In this document: piece after piece, positions 11,471-22,900 of the stretch
Numbering within the stretch: position 1 is the first letter of the stretch
Layout: every line of letters begins with the position of its first letter
Assembly (NCBI GenBank): GCA_030248065.1
Contig: JASAMV010005813.1
Coordinates: 1-64,000 of the forward strand
DNA length: 64,000 bases
From: Rhynchonema sp. JSB1_4
Lineage: Eukaryota; Nematoda; Chromadorea; Monhysterida; Xyalidae
Reading direction: 5' to 3'
Made by a program: the position numbers and the translations under genes
Notes under the pieces: generated by a model
Databases searched by the model: none
Seen by the model: only the letters and a program-made list of their open reading frames with translations
What the model was told of the DNA's origin: nothing

Positions 11471-14400
11471 ATGACATCGCCTCAAAACCATCACTGGCAC
11501 TTGCCTAATGAACGATACCACAACCAGATGCCTGCGGACAATCAAACAGCCCATTATTATCCAACAGACACCATGGTAGACATGGACTTCATGGACAGTC
11601 AGGATGCCTATTACGATACACACGCGGCTCTGCAAGCTGATGGTTACCGGGCTCAGACTGGGGCCCACCACAATCGACGGATCATGACAGACTCGGCTCA
11701 GACCGTGACCAGCACTAGCACCAATACTGATCAGCTGGCAAATGTCGTGTCGCATTTTTCGGTCAGCGACGGTGGGTGGACAGGTGATGTTTCAGTGAAA
11801 CAAAGTGATATTGATACCATAGGCTTTTAACAATCGCAGCTGATTTATGCTGGTCACGTTGAGGCAACCTTTTACGATGGGCCATGATCGTTCGTTGTTA
11901 AATGAGGATAGATTCAATTCGATTACCAAATTTGATGCTGATTTTGATGCCATCGAGGTGCTATACCTAATCGTGCGGTCCACTTCGTTGTAATATCCCA
12001 AGTACACTGACTTCACGCAACTGACTGTCATGTCCTCGTTCTGACAGACATGATTTTTTGGCCAACACCTGATTGACATTATGATTATACCCTTACAGAC
12101 AGGAAGAAGTCTGTTCTGCTAAGCGTGCTCGAACGAGTTGCCGAGCACAAAGACGACAGCGAAACTTTGGAACCCACAAAGTTCGAAACCTTCAAACACT
12201 TTCTCCACTCAACCACGTTTCACGGTATTGGACAGGTAAACGTGTAAACGATGCTGATGCTTCTTGTTGCCATTGGGCCGAAGCTCGCCATACTTTGATA
12301 TTAGAAATTTGATTCTAAAAATCAAAAGCATTGATATCTATACTTTCACAATCTCTTCAACTCACAGGCATTCGAAGGCGATTCGCGATTCGCGCGTGTT
12401 TTCTGGACGATCACGTTGGTTGTGGTATTCAGCATCGTGTTCATTCAATTGAGACAATTGATCGTGAATTTCAATGCCAATCCAACCGTCACCAGTATTG
12501 ATCTCAGCTATCCAAAGGTAGACTGACTATTGTTCTTATTTTGAGATGTCTGGGGCTTAGCGTTTGAACTCCGGCAAGTTATGTGCATCTTCATATACAG
12601 TACGAATGTTCAATTGCCGTTTTCATTAAGCAGTCTGGGAAAAATCCCCTCATCAAAATAGTTCTTGCTCAAGTCTTGCACTACAAAGAAGGTACATTGC
12701 GTTTGCAGACCGGTCTCGAGATCCCAGCAGTCACGCTATGCACCCTGGCTAAACTCAACAAATCCAAAGTCAACGAAGTGTTTCCCGATGTTCGTCAGCC
12801 GGTAGCCGAGCTGGCGATGACCAGCTTCATGTCTGCGTACAGGTCTGATTAAAATTGTTTTTTATTTTATTTATTATTTATTTTTGTTTTCTTAAATCTA
12901 TATGCTGATGTAAATTTTTTCCAGCACTGCCCTGATGGATTTGGGCTATTTCGTGCGAGCGTTTAACGAAACGCCGGCCAGTTTGGAGATGGAATTGTGG
13001 AATAAAAGCGGCCACAACAACATCTATGATTTTATACATGTTGGTATACTGATGTCAAGGCACCCCAACTTTCTACTTTTTGTAAATCCGGCTCAACTAC
13101 ATTGGCAGGACGCAACATTCGAGTGCCACGGTCAGTTCCTGATGTGTTGGTTCGAGAATGGGCACGTATTCGATTGTTGTTCGCCCAACGAATACATCAC
13201 CGTCAAACGACATCTGGCGCATTCGGGTGCATGTTTTGAATTCACGAACAACGGTAGTCGGCAGAGATTGCCAGGTCTGAGATTTGGGGATGAAGGCTGT
13301 TTAGGACTGATCAGGGTTGAAAAAGAATTTTTTTAATTAACGAGCTTTTTTTAAAAAAAAATTTTTTTTTGATTTTTTTTGCCGAAAAATTTTTTTATTA
13401 GAAAAAGTGTTGCAAACGACGTTTCAGGACAAATGAAATCGATACAACATATTTTTCAAAAATTGAAAAATTTTCGCCTGAGGCCGAACTTGTGTGGTGA
13501 CACCCGGTGCCGGTAGTATTGTGCAGATTCCATGGTCTCCGACCAGTCTGAGGTTGATGTTCACTAACGATGGTACTCTGATGTATTGTAGCATGCCGTA
13601 CAACGTATTTTAATGCATTTAATGCCGTATATCTGATATACGACCATCAAAATATCGATTACAGCCCAAATCTTGCGCGTCAGATCGACCTTGCGCGCCC
13701 GGTTTTGCACCAGACCTGCATATATACATGTGTAGTAGCATGTAGTAGTACATTAGCGGTGCCACATCACTGTAAAAGACCAGCCCCACGCATCCCTGTA
13801 CGGATTTGGGGACAATATAGGGCGCCGCAGGCGCGATTTTGGAAAAATTGTCCCGTCCACAGAAAAAAAGTGCCAATTTTTTGCCTCGAAAAAGGCCATT
13901 TTTGGACATTTCAGCCCGTTTTGGGCAACTTTTTTTTATTAAAAAAAAGCAAAATCTGAGTTTCAAAAAAAAATTTTTTTTACAAAAATTTTTTTTAATT
14001 AACCACTTTTTTTTGAAACAACCCTGGGCCTGATGCGTTCTAAACAACGGCGGTCTTCCTTCTGTATGGTAAACATAACTTTATCCCTGCTCTTTACAAC
14101 GGAACGCTACGCCTTTTCACCTCACAGGTCCGGTGGGCGGTTTCGGCTTCATGTACTGGTATCCGGGTCAGCATGTGTTCAAAACCGCCTTCAATTCGTA
14201 CAACGAACACGGAGTGCAGCTATTCATGAGCGCCAATGACGCCATGTTGGAAAACAATCCGATCTCGTTGCCGATTGGCTATCACTCGCATTTGAATTTG
14301 GCGGTAAAATAGTGATTGGATTTAATTTGTGTTGAGTGTGGTGCCAAATCTGTGAAATTGCCTTTCAAAAGTCATGAACAGTTCGATCAGTACGTTTGCG

Positions 14401-16187
14401 CCAAACAACCGTTTTACGCACCCATGTGCAGCGCGTAGAATGCGTAATGCCGCAGCAAATACAGCAGACGCGGTGTGGATGAATGTGTCACTGCCTGTCA
14501 TAGTTTTTGCACACAAACTTGAAAAACGGTCGCGAGTCAGCAGGTTGACGTTTACAAACAAGTATATTTTACCATGACCTACTTACTCTTCATGATGCTT
14601 CACAGGCTACTGAAACACGCAAACAATCACACGATGAGTTGGGCCGATCAAAGTGTGAACTACCGAAACTGAAGTACTTCGACGATTACAGCTACCAAGC
14701 GTGTCAGGTGGAATGCTTGGTGGATCTCATGTTGGAAAAATGCAACTGCACCGGTTTGGTCTTTGTTCTTTTCTCAATACAAGAGATGCCAAACCTGCTG
14801 ATCGGGTCGATCTTGGTCCATGTCATTTTGATGAATTATGTATTTGAAAATGTAAATGTTTTGCGACAATTATCTATTTCGTTTTCGCAGACATTTGGTG
14901 TGTCATGCGCTCATGTCATAACATAATCGTCAATCAAACGATTTCAAAAATCACTGTGCTGCGTTTGGTAATACGCCATACGCGTGCTGTTCCGTTCCCA
15001 CCGTCTGCTCAATTTGCAAGTGAAGCGCTCCACACATACATAATTTTAACCTCATAACACAGTACGAAAACCAAAGCACCATCGAACTCCCATGCAGGCA
15101 TTCATGATTACGCCAATTTGCCGCAAGATCGCGTGTGCAGTCCAACTCAAGCAATCGAATGCTACAAAGCTTTGGCGATAACATTCACGGATTTGCTGGT
15201 CACTTGCAGAAACGAACGATGCACAGAGGCGTGCGATTATTGGTCGTACAGGTGGGATGGGAATATTAGTGCTGTGCGCGTAGCAACGCACACCACGACT
15301 TGTGTCCAATCATTTCTAATCGAATGTGTCTTTTTGGTTGCTAATTTCGACCTGTCTTCATGCCTGCCCAATGTATTGATAATACCAGATCAGTGCGAAG
15401 GCACTGGATGACCACGTGTGCGTGCGACCACAGAATGCAGCTAAGCTCTGTATTTTAGTTGCACAACTGCATCATGTACAAATCTTCAATTCAGACAAAA
15501 TTTATCTGGGCATCAAGAAGACTAAAAAATCGTGTTTTTTTCAGAGCATCCTTAACTGTGAGCAAGGTGTTCCACCCGTGTTGTGTGGATGAAATGCTGA
15601 AATACTGGCGTACACCAGATGGTTAGTGAGGATGAGGGATGAGGTTTCCACTTCAGTCTTAAAGAGAGGGCTTCTTGGATCGTGTGCTTGTACACACATG
15701 GAGGACGCACATCTCTGGTACCGCGGTGTTTCTGTTTTTAAATCGCAAAAATATCTTTAAAATTATTTCAGGCGATCCATTCGAGTCGCTGATCATCGCT
15801 GACGTGTTTTTCGGCGACATTAAATATCAGAAAATCATCCAAAAATCCGCGCTCACCTTCGACACTTTTGTGTCGTCAATCGGCGGTGCGATGGGTCTGT
15901 GGACTGGAGCGTCGATTGTCACCTGGATTCATTTGCTCTACTTTTTCCTCGCCTTCTTCTGCTGTCGGAAGAGAAAATCACCGTCGGCGGAGGAAGAGCG
16001 GGAAGAACGAGGGAATGACAATTTGCCGTCAAATGATAATCAACCGAATGAACCGTCGCCGAAAGATGGACTTCGAGTTCAAAACAACGTGAAAGACCGT
16101 GATTATTCACGGCAGTTCAAGGAACAAATGAAACGAGAGCAGGAAAACGGCAGACAGTTGAATTGCAAGATGGCCACGACGGTGTGA
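11471..16187 (+). CDS. DEG/ENaC-family sodium channel subunit, interrupted by a MITE in exon 5
   Basis: Ten exons join in phase: 11471-11783, 12099-12235, 12368-12517, 12709-12842, 12925-14063 (containing the MITE), 14128-14303, 14606-14753, 15098-15251, 15545-15621, 15772-16187. Without the MITE and one target duplication the product is about 706 residues. Family signatures in order are HSTTFHGIG before TM1, TM1 (FWTITLVVVFSIVFI), TGLEIPAVTLC just outside it, an extracellular cysteine-rich region (YQACQVECLVDLMLEKCNC and later CTEACDYWSY), and a TM2/selectivity segment GGAMGLWTGASIVTWIHLL. A charged, asparagine-rich cytoplasmic tail follows. Such proteins form trimeric, amiloride-type cation channels in the plasma membrane, used in touch or acid sensing. 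In this copy the reading frame hits a stop at 13334-13336 inside the MITE, so it would be truncated before the cysteine-rich domain unless the insertion is heterozygous or spliced out. Confidence 0.85.
13312..14026. mobile_element. hAT-type MITE inserted in a DEG/ENaC exon (715 bp)
   Basis: The termini are CAGGGTTG and CAACCCTG. The flanking 8-bp duplications are GGACTGAT (13304-13311) and GGCCTGAT (14027-14034), one mismatch apart. The left arm of the palindrome shows the empty site as a single GGCCTGAT near 765. Subterminal regions are runs of A and T. No transposase frame is present. The 8-bp target duplication and CAGGG-type terminus are hallmarks of non-autonomous hAT elements. The same terminal type recurs at 63050-63768. 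Confidence 0.9.
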
Positions 16188-16931
16188 ACAATGAAAAGTT
16201 TTTCAAATTATTTGTTGTCACCACATTGCTTCTGCGTACAATTGCAATTCAGATTTACAAATCAGAATACCATTCTCGCTCGGGCATTTCTAGACAGTGG
16301 ATGATCTCATCACTAACTCTTCTGTTGGTGAGCGTAACATCTCGCCTGGCTTCTGAAAGAAATTTCCATATCTGAATTTTATCATTTCGAGAAAGTAATC
16401 CGCGACCTAATTCGATTGTGTACATAAACTGATTCGACTTATTTTTCTGGAAGGGTATTTTTGAGTTCTAGGAGCACACCGGTGTCACTTTGTGATTTGT
16501 TTTTTGATCTGTTGATACAACGTGATGCACGTCAAATTTATTTTGAAACTGCAACTTTCAATTTATTGATAAAATTGGGTGTAGATGATTAATTTTTTTG
16601 CATTCGAGTAACACAGGTTACGTCCCCATACAGTGTATTTATGTATGTATGTTCAGTGCTTGGCTGGTTCTTAGAGTCTTCGTTGGTGTTGTCGAGGTCA
16701 CAAGACTTGGAGTTTCACAAGGTGCTGGAAAAAGCTGATGCAATACCAGCCGTTTTCCTGGTTTTTCAATGTTTACGCGATACCAATGCACTGTGATCAC
16801 CATGTGGAGGAGCAAATTTTCTTATGATAATAATTTTCAAAATAAATTTTCTTTCGAGAATTTTCTGTGAGATTTCTGAAGAAATTTCTGCGTTTTCCTA
16901 CTCAAAAAACGAGTTTCAGAATCTTGTAAAA

Positions 16932-19900
16932 ATGCTATCAGTCGCGCGCACGTCATGCGCACCGCTGAAATCGATGCTCTGCATCGGAGTTTCGTCCGCG
17001 AAACAAAATTCAACGCGCTTGCTCCTCGTCCAGGTTTGTTAAAATAAAAAGGTTCTCAGTTCAGTTAGTTCAGAGGTCGCAATCGGGCCGGGTTTGGCCG
17101 GCCCGGCCCGAACCCCCAAATCTCCGGCCCGGCCCGAACCCCCAAATCTCCGGCCCGGCCCGAGCCCCCAAATCCGGCCCGGCCCGAACTCCCAAATCTC
17201 CGGCCCGATAAAGATCAATATTTATATTTGCATCAAAATTTTGTTCCCCCCAGCTCGGCCGCCGGTACAGTAGGTAGGTTGCCGCCCCACATTTTTGGTG
17301 GTGCAGTAGGTTGCCGCTCCGCCTGGGTAGCTACACCACTGGACAATACTGATCACTAACTTGCCGAATCCGTCAAAAATTGGCCGGGGTGCCCGGCCCC
17401 ACCCTCCAAATCCGGCCCGGCCCGAGCCAAAAGCCCAAAATCGCGGCCGGCCCGACCCGATTGCGACCTCTGGTTCAGTTTTCGTTTTGTTTCGTGTTAG
17501 CTGCCAAATACCTAATTTGGCGTGTTCCCTAAGCAGTGTAGTTCCTGAGGGGGGAGGGGGGTCCCCCCCGCCCAGTGCTGTGGCTGGGGGGGGGGGGGCG
17601 GGGGGGGGGCCCCTCCCCCCCCAATGGTACCCTACCCGCCCCGGCCTGGTACGCTACCCCCCTACCCGCCCCGCTGTTGTACCCTACCCCCTACCCGCCC
17701 CGCCCTGGTACCAGTGTGGTGGCAGGCCAATCAATGGTGTGGCTGGGGGGGGGGGGGGGGGGGGGGGCCCCCCCCGCTAGCCGCCCCTCGCCTGGTACAG
17801 TAGGTAGGTTGCCGCCCCTCCCCTGGTACAGAGGAGGTTGCCGCCCCACCTAACTTTTCACCCAAAACATTCATTTTTGGCTTAAAATTGCATAAAATTA
17901 GCATATTTGTCTGAAAATAGGCGAAAAATCGCGCGCTGCGCGCGAAATTAGTGTTTTAGGCCACATTTTCTTCAGTATTTAGACATAAAAAATTTCGGCC
18001 AAGACCCCCCCCCAAGTGGTACGACCCCCCCCCCCTAGCTCGGCTGGACAGTAAGGTTGCCGCCCCGCATTTTGGGTGGACAGTAGGTTGCCGCCCCGCC
18101 TGGGTAGCTACACCACTGAGGCCAATAACCCGAGATACCCCCCAGAGGCAACCCAAGATACACCCCTATGGTCCGTCAAAAGGCGAAAAAAGGCCGTTTT
18201 TTGCATGCAATTTTATTGCAAAATTGGCCTAAAAATAGGTACTTTTTGACATTTTTGCCGAAAATTGGCCTAAAATGGCCATTTTTAGGTGTTTGCGCGC
18301 GGGACCACCAAAATCCCACGTAAAAATCGCCCATCCCCCGCTTGCGCGCGCATAACCAAAAATGACCATTTTTTAGGGGTTCCGAGGTCGAAAAACACCC
18401 ATTTTTGCCTTTGAAAAGCATAAATCTACTTACTCGAGATACCCTTTGGGGTCGGCTCGAGATAGATACCCTTCCCCCCAGCCCCCATCCCCCCCAGCCA
18501 CTACAGTGCCTGCTGCCTGGTACCCTACCCGCTCCGATTTTTACCCCCAAAATGCCCATTTTTCGGTCAAAAATGCCCAAATTTCGACCGAAAACCCTAA
18601 AAAGTGCAAAAAATCTCGCGCTGCGCGCGATATATGCACTTTTTAGTACATAAAAACAGGCACCCGAAAAGACTTGTGTTGTACCCTACCCGTCCCGAAA
18701 AATCTTCCCCCAGGTACACTACCCCCTACCCGCCCCGATTTTTTCCACCTATGTACCCTACCCGCCCCGCAAAAGTAGCCACAGCACTGCCTATACTTGC
18801 GGGCCGGAAAAAAACCGTTTTTTTTCCGGAAAAAAACCGAAAAAAAACCGTTTTTTTCCGAGGCCCGGAAAAATACGTTTTTATTTTTCCGGAAATTTTT
18901 CCAAGTGGCAACTTTTGGAAAAAAAACGGTTTTTTTCCAAAAATTTCCGAAATATTTTAAAATGTTGCGAAAGGATGTTGTCAAAACCAATGTAAATCGG
19001 TGCTAAACAGTTCAAAATGAGCACTTTTTAATCTCCAAGTGCATTTTTAGCCTGTTTCAGGCCATTTCCCTGCAAAATTTTCTCCAAAATAGGCGTTTTT
19101 GGACCATGGGTATCCTTAAGTACTGGAAAAATATTTGGAAAAAAACGGTTTTTTTCCCGGAAAAAAACCGTTTTTTTTCCAAAAATATATTTTGCGGAAA
19201 AATACGCAAGTATAGCACTGCCCCCCCCTAAGGTACACTAACCGCCGCGCCCGACCAGGAACTACACTGTCCCTAAGATACAAGGGGATCTGTTTGTTCG
19301 ACCAGGCAGGAGCTACAGGTCCGGGGAGGGGTGATAGAAGAGGTCGGCCGGTCCGATCCCCCATATCTCTGGTCCGGAGCGGCTCAGCCCGAGTTGGGCG
19401 GTATTCGGCATAGTTTTTTTTCAAAATTTACTGGGTGCTACTGCTACTTGCACCTTGTGCATATGTCAAATTTTGCGTGCAACTTGCACCTAGAATTTTG
19501 TTTTATGAACAAAATGTGAAAAATCTAGGTACAAGTTGCACCTAACCTCCAGTTTTTAGGCGCAATATTGAAATTTTAGGTGCAAATTGCACCTGAAAAG
19601 TGTCCAAAAAACCAATGGTATTAAGGCTTGATAGTTGTGCACAGGTACGGTATTGTCGGAAATAGAACCCCCATTAATTGACCCCGCATTAATTGAACCC
19701 CACCTAAATGGCTCGAAATCAAAAATAGACCCGCCATTAATAGAACCCCAACCCCAGTGATGTAGGGTCCAGAAAAAGAAGGGGGGGGGGCGGGCACAGA
19801 AACACGCAGCCGGACCCGAGGGGGAAAAAAAAAAAACCGAACCCCACTAAAATCAACACTTTTCTTAGAACTACCAACAAACACACCAAACCCACCCCCC

Positions 19901-22900
19901 CCCCCCCCCCCCCCCCCCCCCAATCTTCACCGTACCACCACAGATTAGTGTTAAGGCTGTGTTGTTGTTGTTACGGTAAGGCTGTGTTGTTGTGTCAAAC
20001 GTTGTTTAGGCTTGCGTACACAACAGAATACAGCTTTTTAAGCGTAATTTCCGCTATTAAAATTAGAAAATACCGAAAACAAGCCATTTTTATGGGCATT
20101 ATTATCAATGATTTTTTCGTCGGGGGGCCAAATGAAAAATGTAACCTCCCAATAATTGACCCCCCCATAAATTGAACCCCCCAAAATAACCCCAGTGAAA
20201 AAATAGACCCCCCGCCGGGTTCTATTTCCGACAATACGGTACATTTATGCACTTTGTTGTTCGTTCAGAGGATATAATACGCCTCTTATTGATGAATAGA
20301 CATGAATAAATGCGATTATAAGCGAAAAAACATCCTTTCAGGCCCCTTTTTAGGGGTATTCCTGGAACATTTTTTCAGATTCGGGTCAGTGAATTAGCAC
20401 TGTCAACCCGGAATACAGCCCCCCCATAACAGAGCCCCTCGCCCAAAATGGGGTCAGTGAATTAATAGAGGCATGTATTTAGGTTTTTACGGTAAGTCAC
20501 TTCAGATCAGAAGCTTTGACGAAGGCCGGGGTGTCCGGTCCGAACCTTAAGCCCAAAATCGCTTCCCGGCCTGGCCCTGCAGCGCTCACCGTAAAAAAAT
20601 CGGTTTTTCCTGGTAAAAACGAGAAAAAACCGTTTTTTCCGGAGCCAGATAAATTTCCACAATAAATTACCTGAAAAATTACCGGTATAATCCGAAACGG
20701 CGAAAACGTTTCTTGAGGGCCGGGAACTTTGTTACGAAATCGATTAAAAACAGGTGAAAACAAGGTTTTTCGAGCCTACAATGCTCACGCGGCACTTGTT
20801 AAGCCACAAACAAGCAAAAAAACTGCCTAAAAGTAGGTTTTTCGCCCTTCGGACTTCCCTACGTACTATGGTTCTTTTTCGAAAAAAGAACGTTTTCTTC
20901 CCAAAAATGTGAATTGCTGACCCCACCCGGCCCGAGCCGGAACGGCCCGATTGCGACCTCTGTTCATTAGGTTGTCAAACCGAACGTTGCACGATGTTAC
21001 GCGCGTGGCCCCCAGTTCGGTGGTCGCACGGTCAACACCGGATTTGGCGCGCGAACGGCGCCGACGAAAACGCTGAAGGAACGACTGTTGGGCCCGACTA
21101 CTGGCACACGTTGGTTCTTGTTGTTTAACTGCAGGAATGCATAAAACATAAAACATAATGTACTGAGTGCAGCAGTGCTGTGGCTGGGGGGGGGGGGTGG
21201 GGGGAACCCCCCAAAGGTACAGTATCTCCCCCTCTCTGGTACGGTATCTCCTCCAATTTTTCCAAAATTTCACCTCAAAAGTACCCTTTTTTGGTCCAAA
21301 ATGCCAAAAATCGACTAGAAGTGCAAAAATTTGCGCGCTCCGCGCGATTTATGTACATTTTGACCTATAAAAATTAAATTCTCACGAATGTAGTATGGTA
21401 CAGTATCTCCCCTAAAAGTTTCTGTCCCCCTTCCCACCGCCCAAATCGGATTCCCCCAAAATTCTGGGTACAGTACCCCGGTATTTCTCCCTCTTTTTGG
21501 CCGCAAGGTACCGTATCTCCCCCTCAGAAGTAGCCACAGCACTGGAGGGCAGTAATGTTGGTCTGTTACTTGCTTTCGCAGACCGTCGTGAAAAATCTTC
21601 CTTCGAATAGCTTCAAAATTGGCTGACATTCCCAATTTTGTATATATTTCTCGTTTCTCATTCATAAGGATCCCGCAATCTAATTGTTCCTTGCTTCTGC
21701 TGCTACACAACATATGTCAACCGTGAAACATTTTTGACTCGGAAAATTTCGTGTCTGTCAGCGGAGCACAGAGACGAGAGCCAGCAGTAATGAGAAGCTG
21801 TAAACTTTTGCAAAACACCCTGTACAACACACACGCTTTTCTCGTTCATCTAATATCACTGGTTTATGGTCTGTCTTGTCAGCATGTGCTGAGTTCAGTA
21901 ATATTGGTCTGTTGCGCCCTGCTTTCGCAGACAGACCGAGGCGCTAGGGCTCGTCAGTGCGAACGCCTCTGGCAAGTTTGCCTCCAAAAAGCCCCACCAA
22001 GCTGACTTATTGCTGGTCTGTTACGTCACTGCGTGCCTCGTAGACCGTGGAGAGGACAGTATAAAATACGAAAATCTAGATTTTGTCGAGCTTTCTTACA
22101 TGTATGGTATGAACATGATGCATGTGCAATTTCTTGACGAAATTTCCTAAATTCCCTGCATTTTCTTCCAGCGTACAAAATCGGCAGTCTGGCGACGGCA
22201 GGTGCTGCGGCGGTGGGTGTCGGCGCGCTTTGTTTCTACGGATTGGGACTCTCGAATGAAACAGGCATCTTGGAGAAATCTGCGTTCGTTGTTTGTTTTT
22301 GTGCTGGCTTTATTTTGCAACGCGCACTGTCTTGACGACCTTTGATTCTATTTTGTGACAAACTCAGCGCACTGACTTCTCGCAGAGCAGCAAAAGTAAG
22401 TAAGCATTTTTAGCTGAAGTTTGATGAGACCGTGGCCACTGGCACCGAAACACTGTACATATTTTAAAATCGGGCACTGGAAAATTTTACGTTGCCATGG
22501 CAGTGACACCAAAATGCGGGCGTTTCGTGTCTGTGTACCATGCCATGTGAGTGCCAAAGGGAGTGCCTCCCTCCATACGACTAGAATTAGACTTGTGATA
22601 CAGATGGTAAATATTAACTGAAATAAAAGACGTTACGATGCTCTTGGAAATTCGTTACGTTCGAGCACGTTTACGATCTGAAACGCACCTAATGTTTCAG
22701 TATCTGGCCCGATTACGTATCGCAACGTATCCATTCGACCTACATGTATCTGGGCGGCAGTCTTGTGCTGACCGCTGCCAGTGCCGCGGCTGTGGCTCGC
22801 AATCCCGCCATGTTGCGCATTATGGCTGGCAATTCGTTGATGGTGCGTTATGTTTTCATTTAGTTTTATTCTTCACCAAACTACGTTTATTACTGGTGGG

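Larger units (their letters stand above)
719..14063. repeat. Large imperfect inverted duplication (arms about 719-6031 and 7632-14063)
   Basis: Sequence from about 719 to 6031 reappears in reverse complement from 14063 down to about 7632. Matched landmarks include DEG/ENaC exon 1 (2600 downward versus 11471 upward), the block at 2700-3950 versus 10090-11380, and the block at 5290-5860 versus 7700-8300. The right arm is longer because of a 715-bp MITE at 13312-14026 and a longer copy of a TTAA foldback element (8406-10056, against 4017-5195 on the left). The left copy of that foldback carries many small deletions. The outer break lies just inside DEG/ENaC intron 5. The spacer is about 6032-7631. 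I see this arrangement directly; whether it is genomic or an assembly artefact cannot be decided from the sequence alone. Confidence 0.85.
17573..19220. mobile_element. Composite hAT-type MITE with CAGTGCTGTGGCT ends, carrying nested insertions
   Basis: The left end is CAGTGCTGTGGCT at 17573. The matching inverted end, AGCCACAGCACTG, runs into 18789 and was split when another MITE inserted at 18792-19214, so the final GCACTG is repeated at 19215-19220. Flanking 8-mers are CCCCCGCC (17565-17572) and CCCCCCCC (19221-19228), 7 of 8 matching. The interior is rich in GTACCCTACCCGCCCCG units and long G or C runs. Proline-rich frames inside are artefacts of this composition. Confidence 0.7.

Noticed and set aside
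17361..17853. Proline/glycine-rich reading frames (139 and 92 residues)
   Set aside because: They fall entirely within GC-rich MITEs and homopolymer runs in GHITM intron 1; composition alone keeps the frames open.
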